Assembly (NCBI GenBank): GCA_004835665.1
Contig: RBKR01000017.1
Span: 62,001 to 126,000 of the forward strand
Source: Phoma sp. XZ068
Taxonomy: Eukaryota; Ascomycota; Dothideomycetes; Pleosporales; Didymellaceae
DNA length: 64,000 nt
Reading direction: 5' to 3'
Below the pieces are notes generated by a model. The model did not search any database and was not told where the DNA came from. It was given only the letters and a program-made list of their open reading frames with translations. Numbering within the stretch: the stretch's first letter is position 1; every line of letters starts with the position of its first letter. A program made the translations under genes and the position numbers. Shown here piece by piece: positions 1 to 10,880 of this stretch.

Positions 1-1565
1 GCACTATCTTAGAAAGGAGATAAAAAGCATATAAGGCCTTAAGTCGTGCCAAAATACTTCCTTATAGCAGTCCTATAGATTTGCTAGATTATATAAGGCC
101 TTACTAGGAAGAACTAGGCGATATATATAGAGCAAACCTCCAAGTAATTAGATATATCTATGCATTGCCTAAAGAGATATAAAGGCAGCTATTTATATAC
201 CTAGAGGAGCGTCATGTAACACTTAGCCAGGTAGAAGAGGTTGCCAACATAATTTATTAATAGAGGGGCCGTCCTAAGAACTTAAAGGAGGAAAAACCTC
301 CTAAGGAGTTAGGGAAGCAGAAAGGCAACTTAAAAGATACAAAGAGGTCCAAAGAGGCTACAAAGCGTAAGAAAGAGAGTAGTCCTAACTATAGTAGCCT
401 AAAGAGGCCTAAGGGGTTAAAGCCAAGAGCAGACTACTCTACAGTAACCTATTACAGGTGTAGGGAGGTAGGACATATTAGACTAAAGTGTCTAAACCCT
501 AATAAGTCTATAAAACCTAAAGAAGGGGGGGACTTAGGAAAAGGCAAGGGGCAGAAAGATTAGATCTGCTTCTTCTTGCCTATATCTCTTATATACAGGA
601 GAGTAGAGATCTTGGCACTCTTCGCGCAGCATTATACCCTTAGCTAGTATAGCTGCTTACAGTAGAAGTAACTATAGAATCTTCTAGACTAATAGAGGCC
701 TTGGTAGATAGGGGCTCCCAGCTTAATTTGCTCTCTATAATTGTAGCAAAGAAGCAAAATCTCTATATAGATCCCCTGCCTGAATTCCTTGCAGAGGGGG
801 TAGATAGGTCTACAATACAGATATACAGCACTACAACTGTAAGAACAACTGTAGTTGACTTACAAGGCCGTAAGGAGGCAGGTAATATACTATTTATAGT
901 TACTAACCTTAGAAGGTACTAAATATATTTAGGCCTGCCTTAGATTGACATGTGTTAGCCTAAGATTAATTATACTACTCAGCGCGTGCTCTTTAGAGAG
1001 ACAAAGGTTAAGAGTATAACTAAATTCTCCAAGATAGCGTTAGAAGACGCAGAAGAGTTTAATTGCACTATGCATAACCCCTAGACAGACATATATACCT
1101 GTCTTGTAGCCTTTACAGGCTAGAACAGGCTAGATCAACCTAATGTAGACAAAATGCCTACATACTATACTGATTTTGCAGATATTGCATTGGAAGATAA
1201 CGCACAGTGTTTACCTAACTACAGCTTAAATAATTTAGTAATTAATTTAGCTAAAGGAACTACACCCCTGTATCAGCCCTTATATAGTCTGTTAGAAGCA
1301 GAGTTGGTAGTGTTGCAGAAATACCTAGTTAACTATATAGCAAGAAGTTGGATTCAACGCTTAAGATCCTCTACTAGGGCCCTAATATTGTTTGCAAAGA
1401 AAAAGGATAGTAGTTTGCACCTTTATATAGACTTTAGAGGCCTTAACAAGATAACTGTAAAGAATTGGCACCTGCTACCCCTAATCTCTAAGTCCCTAGA
1501 TTACCTCTTAAAGGCAAAGGTATTCACCAAGTTAGATATTAGGGATGCCTATTACTAGATCTGAA
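1..1565 (+). pseudogene. Gypsy gag C-terminus, protease and first half of RT (RIP-broken)
   Basis: Gag tail is lysine-rich and holds a zinc knuckle remnant around 455-495 whose first Cys codon now reads Tyr, a G-to-A change as RIP gives. The protease motif, read as VDRGSQLNLLS, is at about 700-735 and has Arg where Ser or Thr usually follows the catalytic Asp. RT begins near 1290 and shows FAKKKD, YIDFRGLN and the palm motif FTKLDIRDAYY just before the transposon insertion. Stops interrupt every segment, so no protein can be made. The open pieces at 701-922 and 1154-1558 are only the longest surviving fragments of this frame. Confidence 0.8.
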
Positions 1566-1567
1566 TA

Positions 1568-1630
1568 ACGTACCTCACGGGCGAGCCGGTCACCCGAGCG
1601 AGCCGGTCACTTTTGCCAAGACCACACCAA
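1568..1630 (+). repeat. Left terminal inverted repeat of Fot1/pogo element
   Basis: Identical over 63 bp to the reverse complement of 3367-3429. Inside it the 13-mer GCGAGCCGGTCAC occurs twice in direct orientation 18 bp apart, a likely transposase-binding pair. Confidence 0.95.
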
Positions 1631-1647
1631 ACTTCACTCTACCTGCA

Positions 1648-3300
1648 ATGTCTCAACGCAGTAACGCAACAAGGCCCTTAAACGAAGCAGATATACAGCT
1701 TGCCCTCCAGGCTATTAAACAAGACGCGACACTGTCTCAGCGACGCGCTGCAGCTATCTACAAAGTCTCTCAAAGCACGCTTAGTGATCGACTTGCTGGA
1801 ACCTCCCCACGACGCGATTGCAAGCCCAACTCAATGAAGCTGAAAAGCACTGAAGAGGAGGTGATTGTCCAGCATGTATTAAAGCTGGACGCGCGAGGAT
1901 ACTCGCCCCGGCTTGCTGATGTGGAGGATATGGCTAATTCTCTCCTTGCTGAGCGCCACCAGCCCCCTGTTGGCAAGAACTGGGCTAGCACCTTTGTTAA
2001 GCGTCGGCCAGAGCTGAAAGTCAAGTTCAATCGGAAGTACGACTACAAGCGAGCCCTCTGTGAGGATCCCGGGGTGATTCAGGGCTGGTTCCGCCTTGTA
2101 GAGAATACCAAAGCTAAGTATGGTATTCTGGATGACGACACCTACAACTTCGATGAGTCTGGGTTTATGATGGGCGTTATATCCACAGGAGCTGTTGTCA
2201 CAGGCTCTGAGCGTCGAGGAAGGCCAAAGACAGTGCAGCAGGGCGACCGAGAGTGGACTAGTATCATCCAGGGCATCAATGCAAAGGGGTGGGCCATCCC
2301 ACCCTTTATCATCTTCTCTGGCAAGCACCACCTCTCTGCCTGGTACAAAGAGCCTAGTATACCTAACAACTGGGTTCTTAATGTCTCTAACAACGGCTGG
2401 ACAAACAATGAGCTTGGAGTTAAGTGGTTAAAGCACTTTGATGAGCACACCAAGGCGCGCACTGTTGGCAGCTATCGGCTGCTTGTTCTGGACGGCCATG
2501 AGAGCCACAACTCGGTTGATTTCCACCAGTACTGTGAGGAACACAAGATTATCACTCTGTGTATGCCTCCACACTCGTCGCACCTGCTGCAGCCGCTTGA
2601 TGTGGGATGTTTTGCCTCTCTGAAGAAGGCATATGGCCGCCAAGCTGAGCAGCTAATGCGGAGCAAGATTACTCGCATCACTAAACTTGAGTTCTTGCCG
2701 TGCTTTAAAGCAGCTTTTGACGCCTCAATCACTAAGAGCAACATACAGGGAGGATTCAGAGGTGCTGGCCTGGTCCCACTTGACCCAGAGGCTGTGATAT
2801 CAAAGCTCGAAGTGCGGTTGTGTACTCCACCACTACCTACTGTGGATGAGAGTACGTGGGAGTCTAGAACACCAAGCAACACCCTAGAATTTGGGTCACA
2901 ATCGAAGCTGATTCGAGAAAGGATTCAGAGACACGCTGACAGCTCGCCAACTTCAATGGTTAATGCCCTTAATCAGCTCACCAAAGGCGCAGAGATGATA
3001 GCGCATTCACTAGTTTTGGTGCGCAACCAAGTTGCAGACCTTGAAGCAGCTAATGAGGCCGCTACACGCCGTAAATCACACAAAAGAAAGCGAATCCAGC
3101 GTGAAGGGACACTAACGTTTAGTGAAGGATTGCGGCTAACTACTCTAAAGGAGTTTAACGCTCGCAGCGATGGAAAGAAGGCAAAGAAGAGAGCGCGTGT
3201 TGAACCTGGCACTCAGCCTTTAAGACGCTGTGGCACGTGTGGTGAGGCAGGGCACAACGCGCGAACATGCAATAATGATGCGCAAAGTACTGTAGATTAG
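1648..3300 (+). CDS. Fot1/pogo transposase (HTH_psq, CENP-B HTH, DDE_1, zinc knuckle)
   Basis: 550 aa. It cuts and pastes the element by recognising its inverted repeats. Residues ~15-50 form a psq-type helix-turn-helix and ~85-125 a CENP-B/Tc5-type DNA-binding helix-turn-helix. The DDE_1 core shows NFDESGF with D169, VLDGHESH with D282 and LLQPLDVG with D318; 35 residues separate the last two, giving the DD35D spacing typical of pogo/Fot1. The C-terminus is basic and ends in a CCHC knuckle, CGTCGEAGHNARTC (~532-545), an accessory feature of some fungal members. The ATG at 1648 is 17 bp after the left inverted repeat. No internal stop, frameshift or missing catalytic residue. Very sure of the family; activity is untested. 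Confidence 0.96.
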   Translation: MSQRSNATRPLNEADIQLALQAIKQDATLSQRRAAAIYKVSQSTLSDRLAGTSPRRDCKPNSMKLKSTEEEVIVQHVLKLDARGYSPRLADVEDMANSLLAERHQPPVGKNWASTFVKRRPELKVKFNRKYDYKRALCEDPGVIQGWFRLVENTKAKYGILDDDTYNFDESGFMMGVISTGAVVTGSERRGRPKTVQQGDREWTSIIQGINAKGWAIPPFIIFSGKHHLSAWYKEPSIPNNWVLNVSNNGWTNNELGVKWLKHFDEHTKARTVGSYRLLVLDGHESHNSVDFHQYCEEHKIITLCMPPHSSHLLQPLDVGCFASLKKAYGRQAEQLMRSKITRITKLEFLPCFKAAFDASITKSNIQGGFRGAGLVPLDPEAVISKLEVRLCTPPLPTVDESTWESRTPSNTLEFGSQSKLIRERIQRHADSSPTSMVNALNQLTKGAEMIAHSLVLVRNQVADLEAANEAATRRKSHKRKRIQREGTLTFSEGLRLTTLKEFNARSDGKKAKKRARVEPGTQPLRRCGTCGEAGHNARTCNNDAQSTVD

Positions 3301-3366
3301 TTTAATACACTTTAGCCTACAGTACATTCTAGTTGTACACTGTAGTGTTGCAAAGTAGTTGCAGTG

Positions 3367-3429
3367 TTGGTGTGGTCTTGGCAAAAGTGACCGGCTCGCT
3401 CGGGTGACCGGCTCGCCCGTGAGGTACGT
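3367..3429 (-). repeat. Right terminal inverted repeat of Fot1/pogo element
   Basis: Perfect 63-bp match to the left repeat in reverse orientation, followed by the second TA of the target duplication at 3430-3431. Confidence 0.95.
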
Positions 3430-3431
3430 TA

Positions 3432-6256
3432 AGGGAAGGAGATAAATAGAAGACTGTATTCTAGACTAGATACAGTTATTTTAAGTACACTATTATGCCC
3501 TTTGGCCTAATAAACACACCTGCTTAGTTCTAGGCATATATAAACAAAGCCTTGGCAGGACTAGTAGATGTTACGTACATTATATACTTGGACGATATCT
3601 TAATATTCTTAAACACAGAAGAGGAGCACATCACCTATATTCAAGAAATTCTAGAATAATTGTAGTAATATAAGCTGTATGTCAAGCTATTAAAGTGTAA
3701 ATAGCACACACAGCGCACAGAGTACCTTAGATACATAGTATCCCTACAAGGGGTCAGTATCGACCTAGAAAGGGCCAAAACAATCCAAGATTGGCCATTA
3801 CTAGCTACAGTACACAATATACACGTTTTTATAGGATTTATAAACTATTATCAACGCTTTATTAAAGGATTTAGCTGTATAGTACTCCTACTTACAACAT
3901 TAACAAGAAAGGACCCAGGCCAGGCCCAGGCCAGGCCAGCTATAAAGAGGGAGGAAAGCCAGCCGCTACACTTACTAGAGGCAGTAAAGAAAGCCTTTAA
4001 GCAGCTAAAGAACGCCTTCTTAACAGTCCTAATCCTTGCTCACTTCAAGAAAGGAAAACAAACTAGACTAGAAGTTAATGCTTTAGGTAGAGCAATTTCA
4101 GGCATACTAAGCTAATATGGCCCAGGATGGGGCAAGGTAGACCAATAGAGGCCAATAGGCTTTTATTTATGCAAGCTTATCCAAGCGGAGTATAACTACA
4201 ACACACACAATTAGGAATTACTAGCAATTGTAAAGAGTGTAAAGTACTGGCAACATTACCTCTAGGGGATCTATTTTAAAATTCTTACAGACTACATAAA
4301 CCTAAAATAGTTTATAGAGACCAAGGTGTTAAACTACTAGCAGGTTTAGTTATACTTGGTACTAAGCTAGTATAATTTTACTTTAACCTACTAACCTAGG
4401 AAAATAAACCTAGCAGATAGGCTATCAAGGAGACCTGATTATATAAGTAAGGCGCAAAAGCCCTCCTAAAAGTATAATCAGGCATTTATACAACTAATAA
4501 AGGACCTCTTGAATAGGAAAAGAGACTTAAGCACTTTAGTAGCTGCAGTAATAACATAGTTAAAGGCAATACATACCCTACTAGAGGAGACAAGCACGGC
4601 TCTTTAGGAATTCTAGAAGGCTAATAAGCAATCCCTAAGGGAACCTAGGACTATAGAAGAGAAGTCTAACACAGAAACGGACACCAAGACAGATACTAGC
4701 GCTATAGGGCCCAAAACGGCCTATAATAACCTAGAACGCTCTGCTGTATCCTAGTTGGGCGTCAAGGAGCTAGTAACACTACAGGAAAGAGCAGAAGCCC
4801 TTTATAAATGCTATAATAACCTAATGGTGGGACATTTTAGTGCAAGAAGGACATTAGAGAAACTCTAGCGCTAATATGTGTGGAAGGGCATAAGAGAGGA
4901 CGTAGCTTAGTACTGTAGGGAGTATATACCCTGTAGAAGGTTAACACTAGCAAGGCACAAACTATACAGGCTGCTAGCACTACTCCTACTACCTAACAGA
5001 CTATAAGAGGAAGTTATAATAGACTTCATCCTAGAACTTCCCCCTAGCAAGATAAGTAGTGTAGTATATAATGCAGTGTTGGTAGTAGTGTGCCAATTAA
5101 CTAAAATAGCCTATTACATCCTAGCTAGAGGCAATTGGGACAGAGTTAACCTAGCACAGTCCTAGATAAGGGAGATAATCTAATTGCACAGAGCCCCTAA
5201 ACAAATTATTTCTAACTAGGGCCCGCTAATGAACGCGAAATACTAGGACACCTTTTAACATTATCTGAACTCTAGGAGAGTTCTTACGTCTGCCTATTAC
5301 CTACAGACAGATAGACAGACAGAAAGGCAGAACCAGACCTTAGAACAATATCTTTAATGCTACTATTTGTTAGAACAGGACAATTAGGCCCTATGGATTT
5401 TAGTAGTGGAGTTTGCGTACAATAATAGTATACACTTGACTATTAAGACCACACCTTTTTAGGCAAACTATAGTTTGGACCCTAGGGGGGCGGACTAGCC
5501 TAGTATAGCCCTTGGCCAGGGCAAATCGCCCCTTAGGAGGCAGGTTGCGACCAAACTCCTAGAACTATAATAGAAATATAAGAAGAAGATACTTGCAGCA
5601 AATATATATTAACAGGTATACTAGAATAAGTCAAGGTTACCTATTCTATTTACAGTAGGCAACTAAGTTATAGTTTCAAACTAACATATGCAATTGACTA
5701 GGCTAAAACGCAAACTAGATTAGAAGTATATAGGCCCAGGGCGTATAATGGCCCAGATTGGCCTATCATCGTTTAAAGTAGACCTACCTAGACTCTAAAG
5801 TGTTTATCTAGTCTTCTATATATTATTATTAGAACCTTTCAACCTAAAAGGCCTACTTCCACACCTAGCAACCCCAATTCCAGACACTCTTTACACTTAT
5901 AGCGATAATGTGTAGAAGGTAGAAAAAATACTTAAACAAAAGCAAGATAAGGATGGAAATTAGCTCTATTATATAAAATAGGCTAATTTTTCCTCTAAAG
6001 AGAACTTATAGGAGCCTAGAGTTAATATATCCTCTAATGCGCTTAAACAGTTCTAGGAAAGGGAGAAAATACTACCTAGGCAACAGAATAAACAGCAACA
6101 ACCTAAGAGGCGCCTAGGACAGCCGCCTAAGAAAAGGGAAAAATATCCCAATACTTAGGAAAATTATAGAAATCCTAAGTGTACTACTACTACTAAAGTT
6201 GAAAAAGTTACCTTTACTATTTTTCCTACTAGGTTTTAGGTGTTTAATAGCACTTG
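3432..6256 (+). pseudogene. Gypsy pol: second half of RT, RNase H, integrase, chromodomain-like end (RIP-broken)
   Basis: The RT resumes right after the insertion with MPFGL (3495-3509) and the catalytic YLDD box (3585-3596). RNase H-like sequence follows at about 4060-4450. The integrase zinc-binding part lies near 4800-4960 and the catalytic core near 5000-5350; where the second catalytic Asp is expected the sequence reads ISN then a stop, so the residue has become Asn. A chromodomain-like segment with a WEP-type motif reduced to LQEP sits at about 5890-6060, followed by a basic tail ending in a stop at about 6256. Dozens of stops replace Gln codons. Dead copy. Confidence 0.8.
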
Positions 6257-6488
6257 ACAATAGTAGGAGGTGCTAGGGGCTATAATAGCCTATTACATCA
6301 CAAAACAGTATAGAAAGGTTACAAGAGTAGAATTTGAATAAACTATAACTATTAATAGCTGCTAAAGCAGCAGAAAACTAGGTATCATCCCATGTACGCC
6401 AGAAGGGGCTATATTACCCTATTATACACTATTTCACCCTAGAATTACTAAATACGCCTTAGAATGCCTTAAAACTACCTATTACCTC

Positions 6489-7503
6489 TTACAACTTGGC
6501 AGCCTCAGCTAGAAGTTCCTCACGCTCCTTGTCCTTTATGTTTATGCACTTAGTAATCTTGCCCTTGTTGGTAGCAGACTTGCTAGCCTTGGAGAGGCAG
6601 AGTTCCTTAATCTTACTTACAAGAATAGCAGCCCTGGCCTCAAGATCACGCCTCTTACTATTGACAAGGACGCCCTTGGCCTATAATAGGTTAGAATAGC
6701 CCAAGGTAGCTTAAAAGGGGGAAAACTAACCTTCTTGGCAGGAGAAGCAGCCTTAGCAGCAGCCTGCAGCTCAAGCTTGCGCTTATTGCCCTCAACCTTG
6801 GCCTGGGTAGAGACCTTGTCGTGCTTTCAGCCAACAGGACACACCTTAGTCGCAGGTTCGCCTTAAGAGGCGCAAACACCTAAGTGCAAGAAGAGGTAGT
6901 TAGCATAGAGCTTGAACTCTCTAAAGGGGTCAGTAAGAGCTAAGAATAGTCAATAAGGGGGCGAAATGGCTTACCCCTTAATTATCTTGGTAACTTGGCG
7001 TGCATTAGAGATTAAATTGCTCCTAGCCTAGACCTTTACGCTCTTAAGCACCCCCTCAGACTTAGGCTAGGCCTTAGTGCGTATAGCCAAGCTAAGCATG
7101 TTAAAGTGCTTGCAAATTATATTAAGATAGTCAAAGACAGCTTTAGGTGGCTGTAACAGGTTAGAACAAACTACAACAGTTAATAATAACCTATAATAAG
7201 GCTACATACTACAAAGCAGTCTAAGTTAGTAAAGAAATACTATATACACTGCATAGTCTAGATGTCCTTGCTAGCATTAACCTTGTAGACCTAAGCACAG
7301 TAGAGGTGCTAATTACTATTATTAACTAGGGGGAAGCAGCAGCCCAGGCAGTCAGCAAAGGAGACGCCACCCTTACTAAAGTAATTAATACAGTGGACGC
7401 AGCTAAAGGCTGTATAGTAGGAATTAGGCACTATATTGTTTAAGACCTCTAAGTAATCTATAGTTAGCAGCCAGAAGGTGCTGGTAGGCGGTGTAATGCG
7501 CAA
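6489..7503 (-). pseudogene. RIP-damaged antisense gene with an intron, Cys-rich start and Lys-rich end
   Basis: Read on the - strand, 7503 to about 7310 gives an open segment with Cys pairs (motifs FSCVHCINYF and DCLGCCFP). Further down, 6880-6731 reads VSTQAKVEGNKRKLELQ and then AASPAKK, then a clear intron (donor GTTAGT, branch CTAAC, acceptor TAG; 6681-6730), then 63 open codons rich in Lys, Arg and Glu to a stop at 6489-6491. The middle has stops at presumed Gln and Trp codons. I do not recognise the family; the paired cysteines could be a zinc-binding domain. It lies between pol and the candidate 3' LTR, so it may be cargo of the retroelement or a separate nested element. Confidence 0.5.
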
Positions 7504-7975
7504 AAACAGTCAGAAACAGCGCAGAATAGTCTAAAATAGTCCAGTCAGCGCCAAAATAGTTAAACAAAGCTTAAACTGGTTCCAATAAGCCCTAATAAGC
7601 TAACTTAGGCTATAATAGCTCAAAATAGCCTATATTGGGACCTATCAGGGCTAGGATTTAAAAACAGAAAATCTCAAAAACTTACTAAATTGTGTAGTAG
7701 GAAGAAGGAGTAATAGCTAGAAATTATAGATAGAAACCTATTAGAGGCCTATAGGCACCCTGCTAGCTAGCAGACAGAATTAGAGCGCAGGCAAATAGAA
7801 TTCCAGGTAAAGGTAAAGGTAAACGTAGAAATTTCCCTCCAGGAGCCTGAGCCTGCCTCCAACTCAAGCTAGGCTACCCGCTGCCTATCCTCCTAGTACA
7901 GGGCCATAACAGCCCACAATAGCTTGAAACAGCTACTAACATGTTCCTCTATAGTTGCCTAGGACGTTCAACTAT

Positions 7976-8221
7976 AGAAGGGGGATATTATTAGACACAT
8001 AGCTTCTAGGAGTTAAATACTTGTATTACTACGCTTAGGTAGGGCGTAGTCACCAGAGTTACCTCCATGCAGGGTAACTAGAGTATATAGAGCCTAGCTC
8101 AGCTGTTTGTTACAAGGTAGCAAACAGTCTACTGTCAATTAACCTCGTTTGGGACTATTGTAGTCCTGCCTGCTTGTATCAATACTTCTCTCCCCAGTGC
8201 CCCCAGCTATCAAGCCTAACA
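7976..8221 (+). repeat. Candidate polypurine tract and 3' LTR of the + strand Gypsy element
   Basis: AGAAGGGGGA (7976-7985) looks like a plus-strand primer. The following ~236 bp is non-coding and ends in CCTAACA at 8221, after which the composition drops to almost pure A/T. A similar string (AGCTTCTAGGAGTT then AAATACTT with two extra bases) is at 8001-8022 and again at 8562-8585, hinting at a related LTR in the next element. The other LTR is outside the window, so the call rests on position and ends only. Confidence 0.35.
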
Positions 8222-10870
8222 CCTAGTTCTAATATACTTCTAGTTAATAATATTATTAGTATTTCTTATATAACTTATTATACTAATTTTCTTTATTATT
8301 ATTTACCTTAATAGAGGGGATAATTAGGTCTTAATATAACTTAGTATAGGCCTTATTATTAGCTTTCTTAACTTTAGACTACTTATATTCTTAATAGTAT
8401 ATATTATACTATACTTTATATTATATAGTAGTAGAGTATACTACCTTATCCTAATCTTTATTATTCTCTAGGTATTATCTAGGTAATTATAGTATATTAT
8501 CTTTAGTATTAGATATCTAGGTTATATAGGACTTATAGTATAAGGTTATAGCTATACTAGAAGCTTCTAGGAGTTTAAAATACTTCTCTCTTAATATTTA
8601 TATAATTATATACTTAATACTATAAGAGTGTTTATATACCTATAACTATATAGGTGCTAGTTTATATATAACTTCTAGTTTAGTATTTTTATTATATCCT
8701 AACTCTAGATCTTCTATAAGTTGTCTAATTCTATTAGTAAGAATTTTCTATTTATTACTAGTATTCTTACTATCTAGCCTGCTAGCTAATATATTAATCT
8801 ATTAAAATACTTTATTCTAGTAATAGACTCTAGTAAAGTAGCCTAGTTTACTATAGTTATAATAGGTCTTACTTCTATTACTATTATTATTATTATATCT
8901 CTTCTTTTTATTCTATTATAGTTTTATAGTTATTAGTCCCTTATTAATATTAAACAGGTCTATTACCTTAGGTCTATAGTACCTACTCTAAGTATTACTA
9001 TAAATATAGTAACCTATATTAAGTTAGTAGTTGTTTCTATAGTTACTATAATATATATAGTTATTCTATTAGTTATATAGTAGTTAAGGTAGCTAGCCTA
9101 TAGCTTAAGTATATAGTTTATTATATAGTTTCTACTAGAGTTTATATAGCTTAATATTAATATTAATAGCTATATTAATAAGATTATCTAAGGTTTTAGT
9201 GCTAGCACTAGTATATATAAGCTCTTTCTTAACCTTAGGTTTAAGTCTTTACTTAAATATTATTATTAGTATAGTATTATCCTAGTCTATATTAGCTATA
9301 AAGTGTTAAAATTTAGTAGTATAATTAGTAGTAGATTAGGTTTATTAAATATATTAAATATTCTATCTAGTAATAGTAGGTTTATTTAAGATACTAAAGA
9401 CTAGATAAATCTTATTCTTAAATATATTAAAGTTTTCTATTTAAATATTAAGCTTATTAAGAGTATTATCTTTATTATAGAGCTAGATAAAAGGTTTAAG
9501 CTAAGTAAATACTTTTCTATATATATAGCTAGCTACTAAAGTAACCCTCTTTTTAGCTTCTACCTTATCTCCTTAGAATATAAAAAATAGGTTCTATTAA
9601 ATTAACTAGTTATCTAGCTTACTATAATCTTCTTTATAAAGATCTAGTTACTTAATATTAATAGTATTAGTAGTAATAGTTTCTTCTACTATATTAGTAT
9701 TAGAGTATAAGCTAGTAAGAGTAACTCTAGTTTCTAAAGTAGTACTTATTTTAAAAGTATTTAAAATATTAAGGTTATAAACTAAGTAAAGCTTATAAAT
9801 ACTTCTAAGGTTAGGTTTCTAGAATAAGTACTAGTATAGAAGAGGTTAGTATAGAAGCCTAGTAAAATACTATAATAACTATAGAGTTAATAATAAGTAG
9901 TATAGATAGTTAATCTATCTAGCTTAAGAGTTAGGTTAAGTTCTAATAATAAAGTTAATTAATAAGGTTAAATATAATACTATAAGGGTAGTATTCCTAA
10001 TTACTATATACTATAATAATTATAGTAGCTTACCTAGCTTATTATATGCTATATAAGCTAAGATTACTAAGCTTAATATAAGCTATATAAGCCCTTATAT
10101 ATAGTCTACCTAGCTTACTTACTAAGAGGTAAGCTTATTATATAACCTATAATAAAACTTATACTATAACTATACTATATAGAAAGCTCTATATAATTAT
10201 TATATTAAAGCTATTAGCACCTAAGGCTATTAGTATTCTAGTTAGCTAGTTATAAGTAGATTATAATACTTTCTAAGATATATTAATAATAAGTTATTAT
10301 TAAAATATTAGTATAGAGAGAGTACTTTAGTAAGGGCTTAGTAAAAGTAGCTTACTTATATAGTAGCTTGCTTACCTATAGAGTATATTACCTATATTTA
10401 TCTCTAAGAACTAATAGAATAATATACTATAATTTTTATTTAGGTATAACTTTAATAGATATTAAGCTATATAAGTATTATAAGTAAGTAAAAGTCTTAA
10501 TTATTAAAAAACTTAAACTAGAATAAAAATTAAAGCTTATAGATCTATTACTATAAACTATACTTTAATAGTAACTTTTATTTTCTTATATATTTATATA
10601 TATCTAAGAACTAAAATATTCTACTATTTATAAGTATTACTTAAAGTATAACCTTAATAACTTTAAGTATTCTTTTATTTATTCTATATAAGTTAGTAGC
10701 TCTTCTAGAGTATTATAACTATAGAAACTAAAAATAGTAGACTTTTTACTATCTATTTTCTTTTTTATTTTATAGCTTTTTTTAGACTACTTTTCTATAT
10801 TTATAAAGTCTGCCTTATACCTTTGATCTTAAGTAAGTAGGTAGGTCTATAGTATAGGTAGAATAAGAAA
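8222..10870 (-). mobile_element. Second, hyper-RIPed Ty3/Gypsy element fragment (gag) on the - strand
   Basis: This is the most AT-rich DNA of the window, mostly TA-step runs. On the - strand at about 9,560-9,100 the conceptual frame still shows a Ty3/Gypsy gag pattern: KVEAKKRVTLVASYI, a Trp/Phe-rich middle, an Asn/Thr/Lys-rich stretch matching the YTTKFQ type motif, and LKPKVKKELIY. At about 8,875-8,845 a knuckle remnant reads YYNYSKLGYF, with Cys and His replaced by Tyr as RIP produces. No open frame survives. The right edge stops close to 10,870, where normal GC content returns. No pol could be recognised, so it may be a fragment. Confidence 0.55.
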
Positions 10871-10880
10871 TATATGCTTC

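Larger units (their letters stand above)
1568..3429 (+). mobile_element. Fot1/pogo-type Tc1/mariner DNA transposon, structurally intact
   Basis: The element is bounded by 63-bp perfect inverted repeats (1568-1630 and 3367-3429) and flanked on each side by TA (1566-1567 and 3430-3431), the target duplication of the Tc1/mariner superfamily. It holds one uninterrupted 550-aa transposase gene. Base composition is normal (GC-balanced) and there are no RIP-type stops, in contrast to the host retroelement on both sides, whose RT motif continues directly after 3431. It therefore inserted after the retroelement had been mutated. Length of about 1.86 kb fits Fot1-like elements. All parts needed for transposition appear present, so it could be active; this is inference. 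Confidence 0.95.
1..8221 (+). mobile_element. RIP-degraded Ty3/Gypsy LTR retrotransposon, 5' end outside window
   Basis: The stretch reads, in order on the + strand, as gag tail with zinc knuckle, aspartic protease, reverse transcriptase, RNase H, integrase and a chromodomain-like end, which is the Ty3/Gypsy order. Nearly all in-frame stops are TAG/TAA/TGA where Gln or Trp is expected, so C-to-T change at CpA on both strands (RIP) explains the decay. It is interrupted by a clean DNA transposon at 1568-3429. The right end is placed at a candidate LTR ending at 8221; the left LTR lies outside the window. The 6257-7975 part does not read as pol and contains an antisense gene remnant. Domain calls are firm; the right boundary is inferred. 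Confidence 0.8.
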
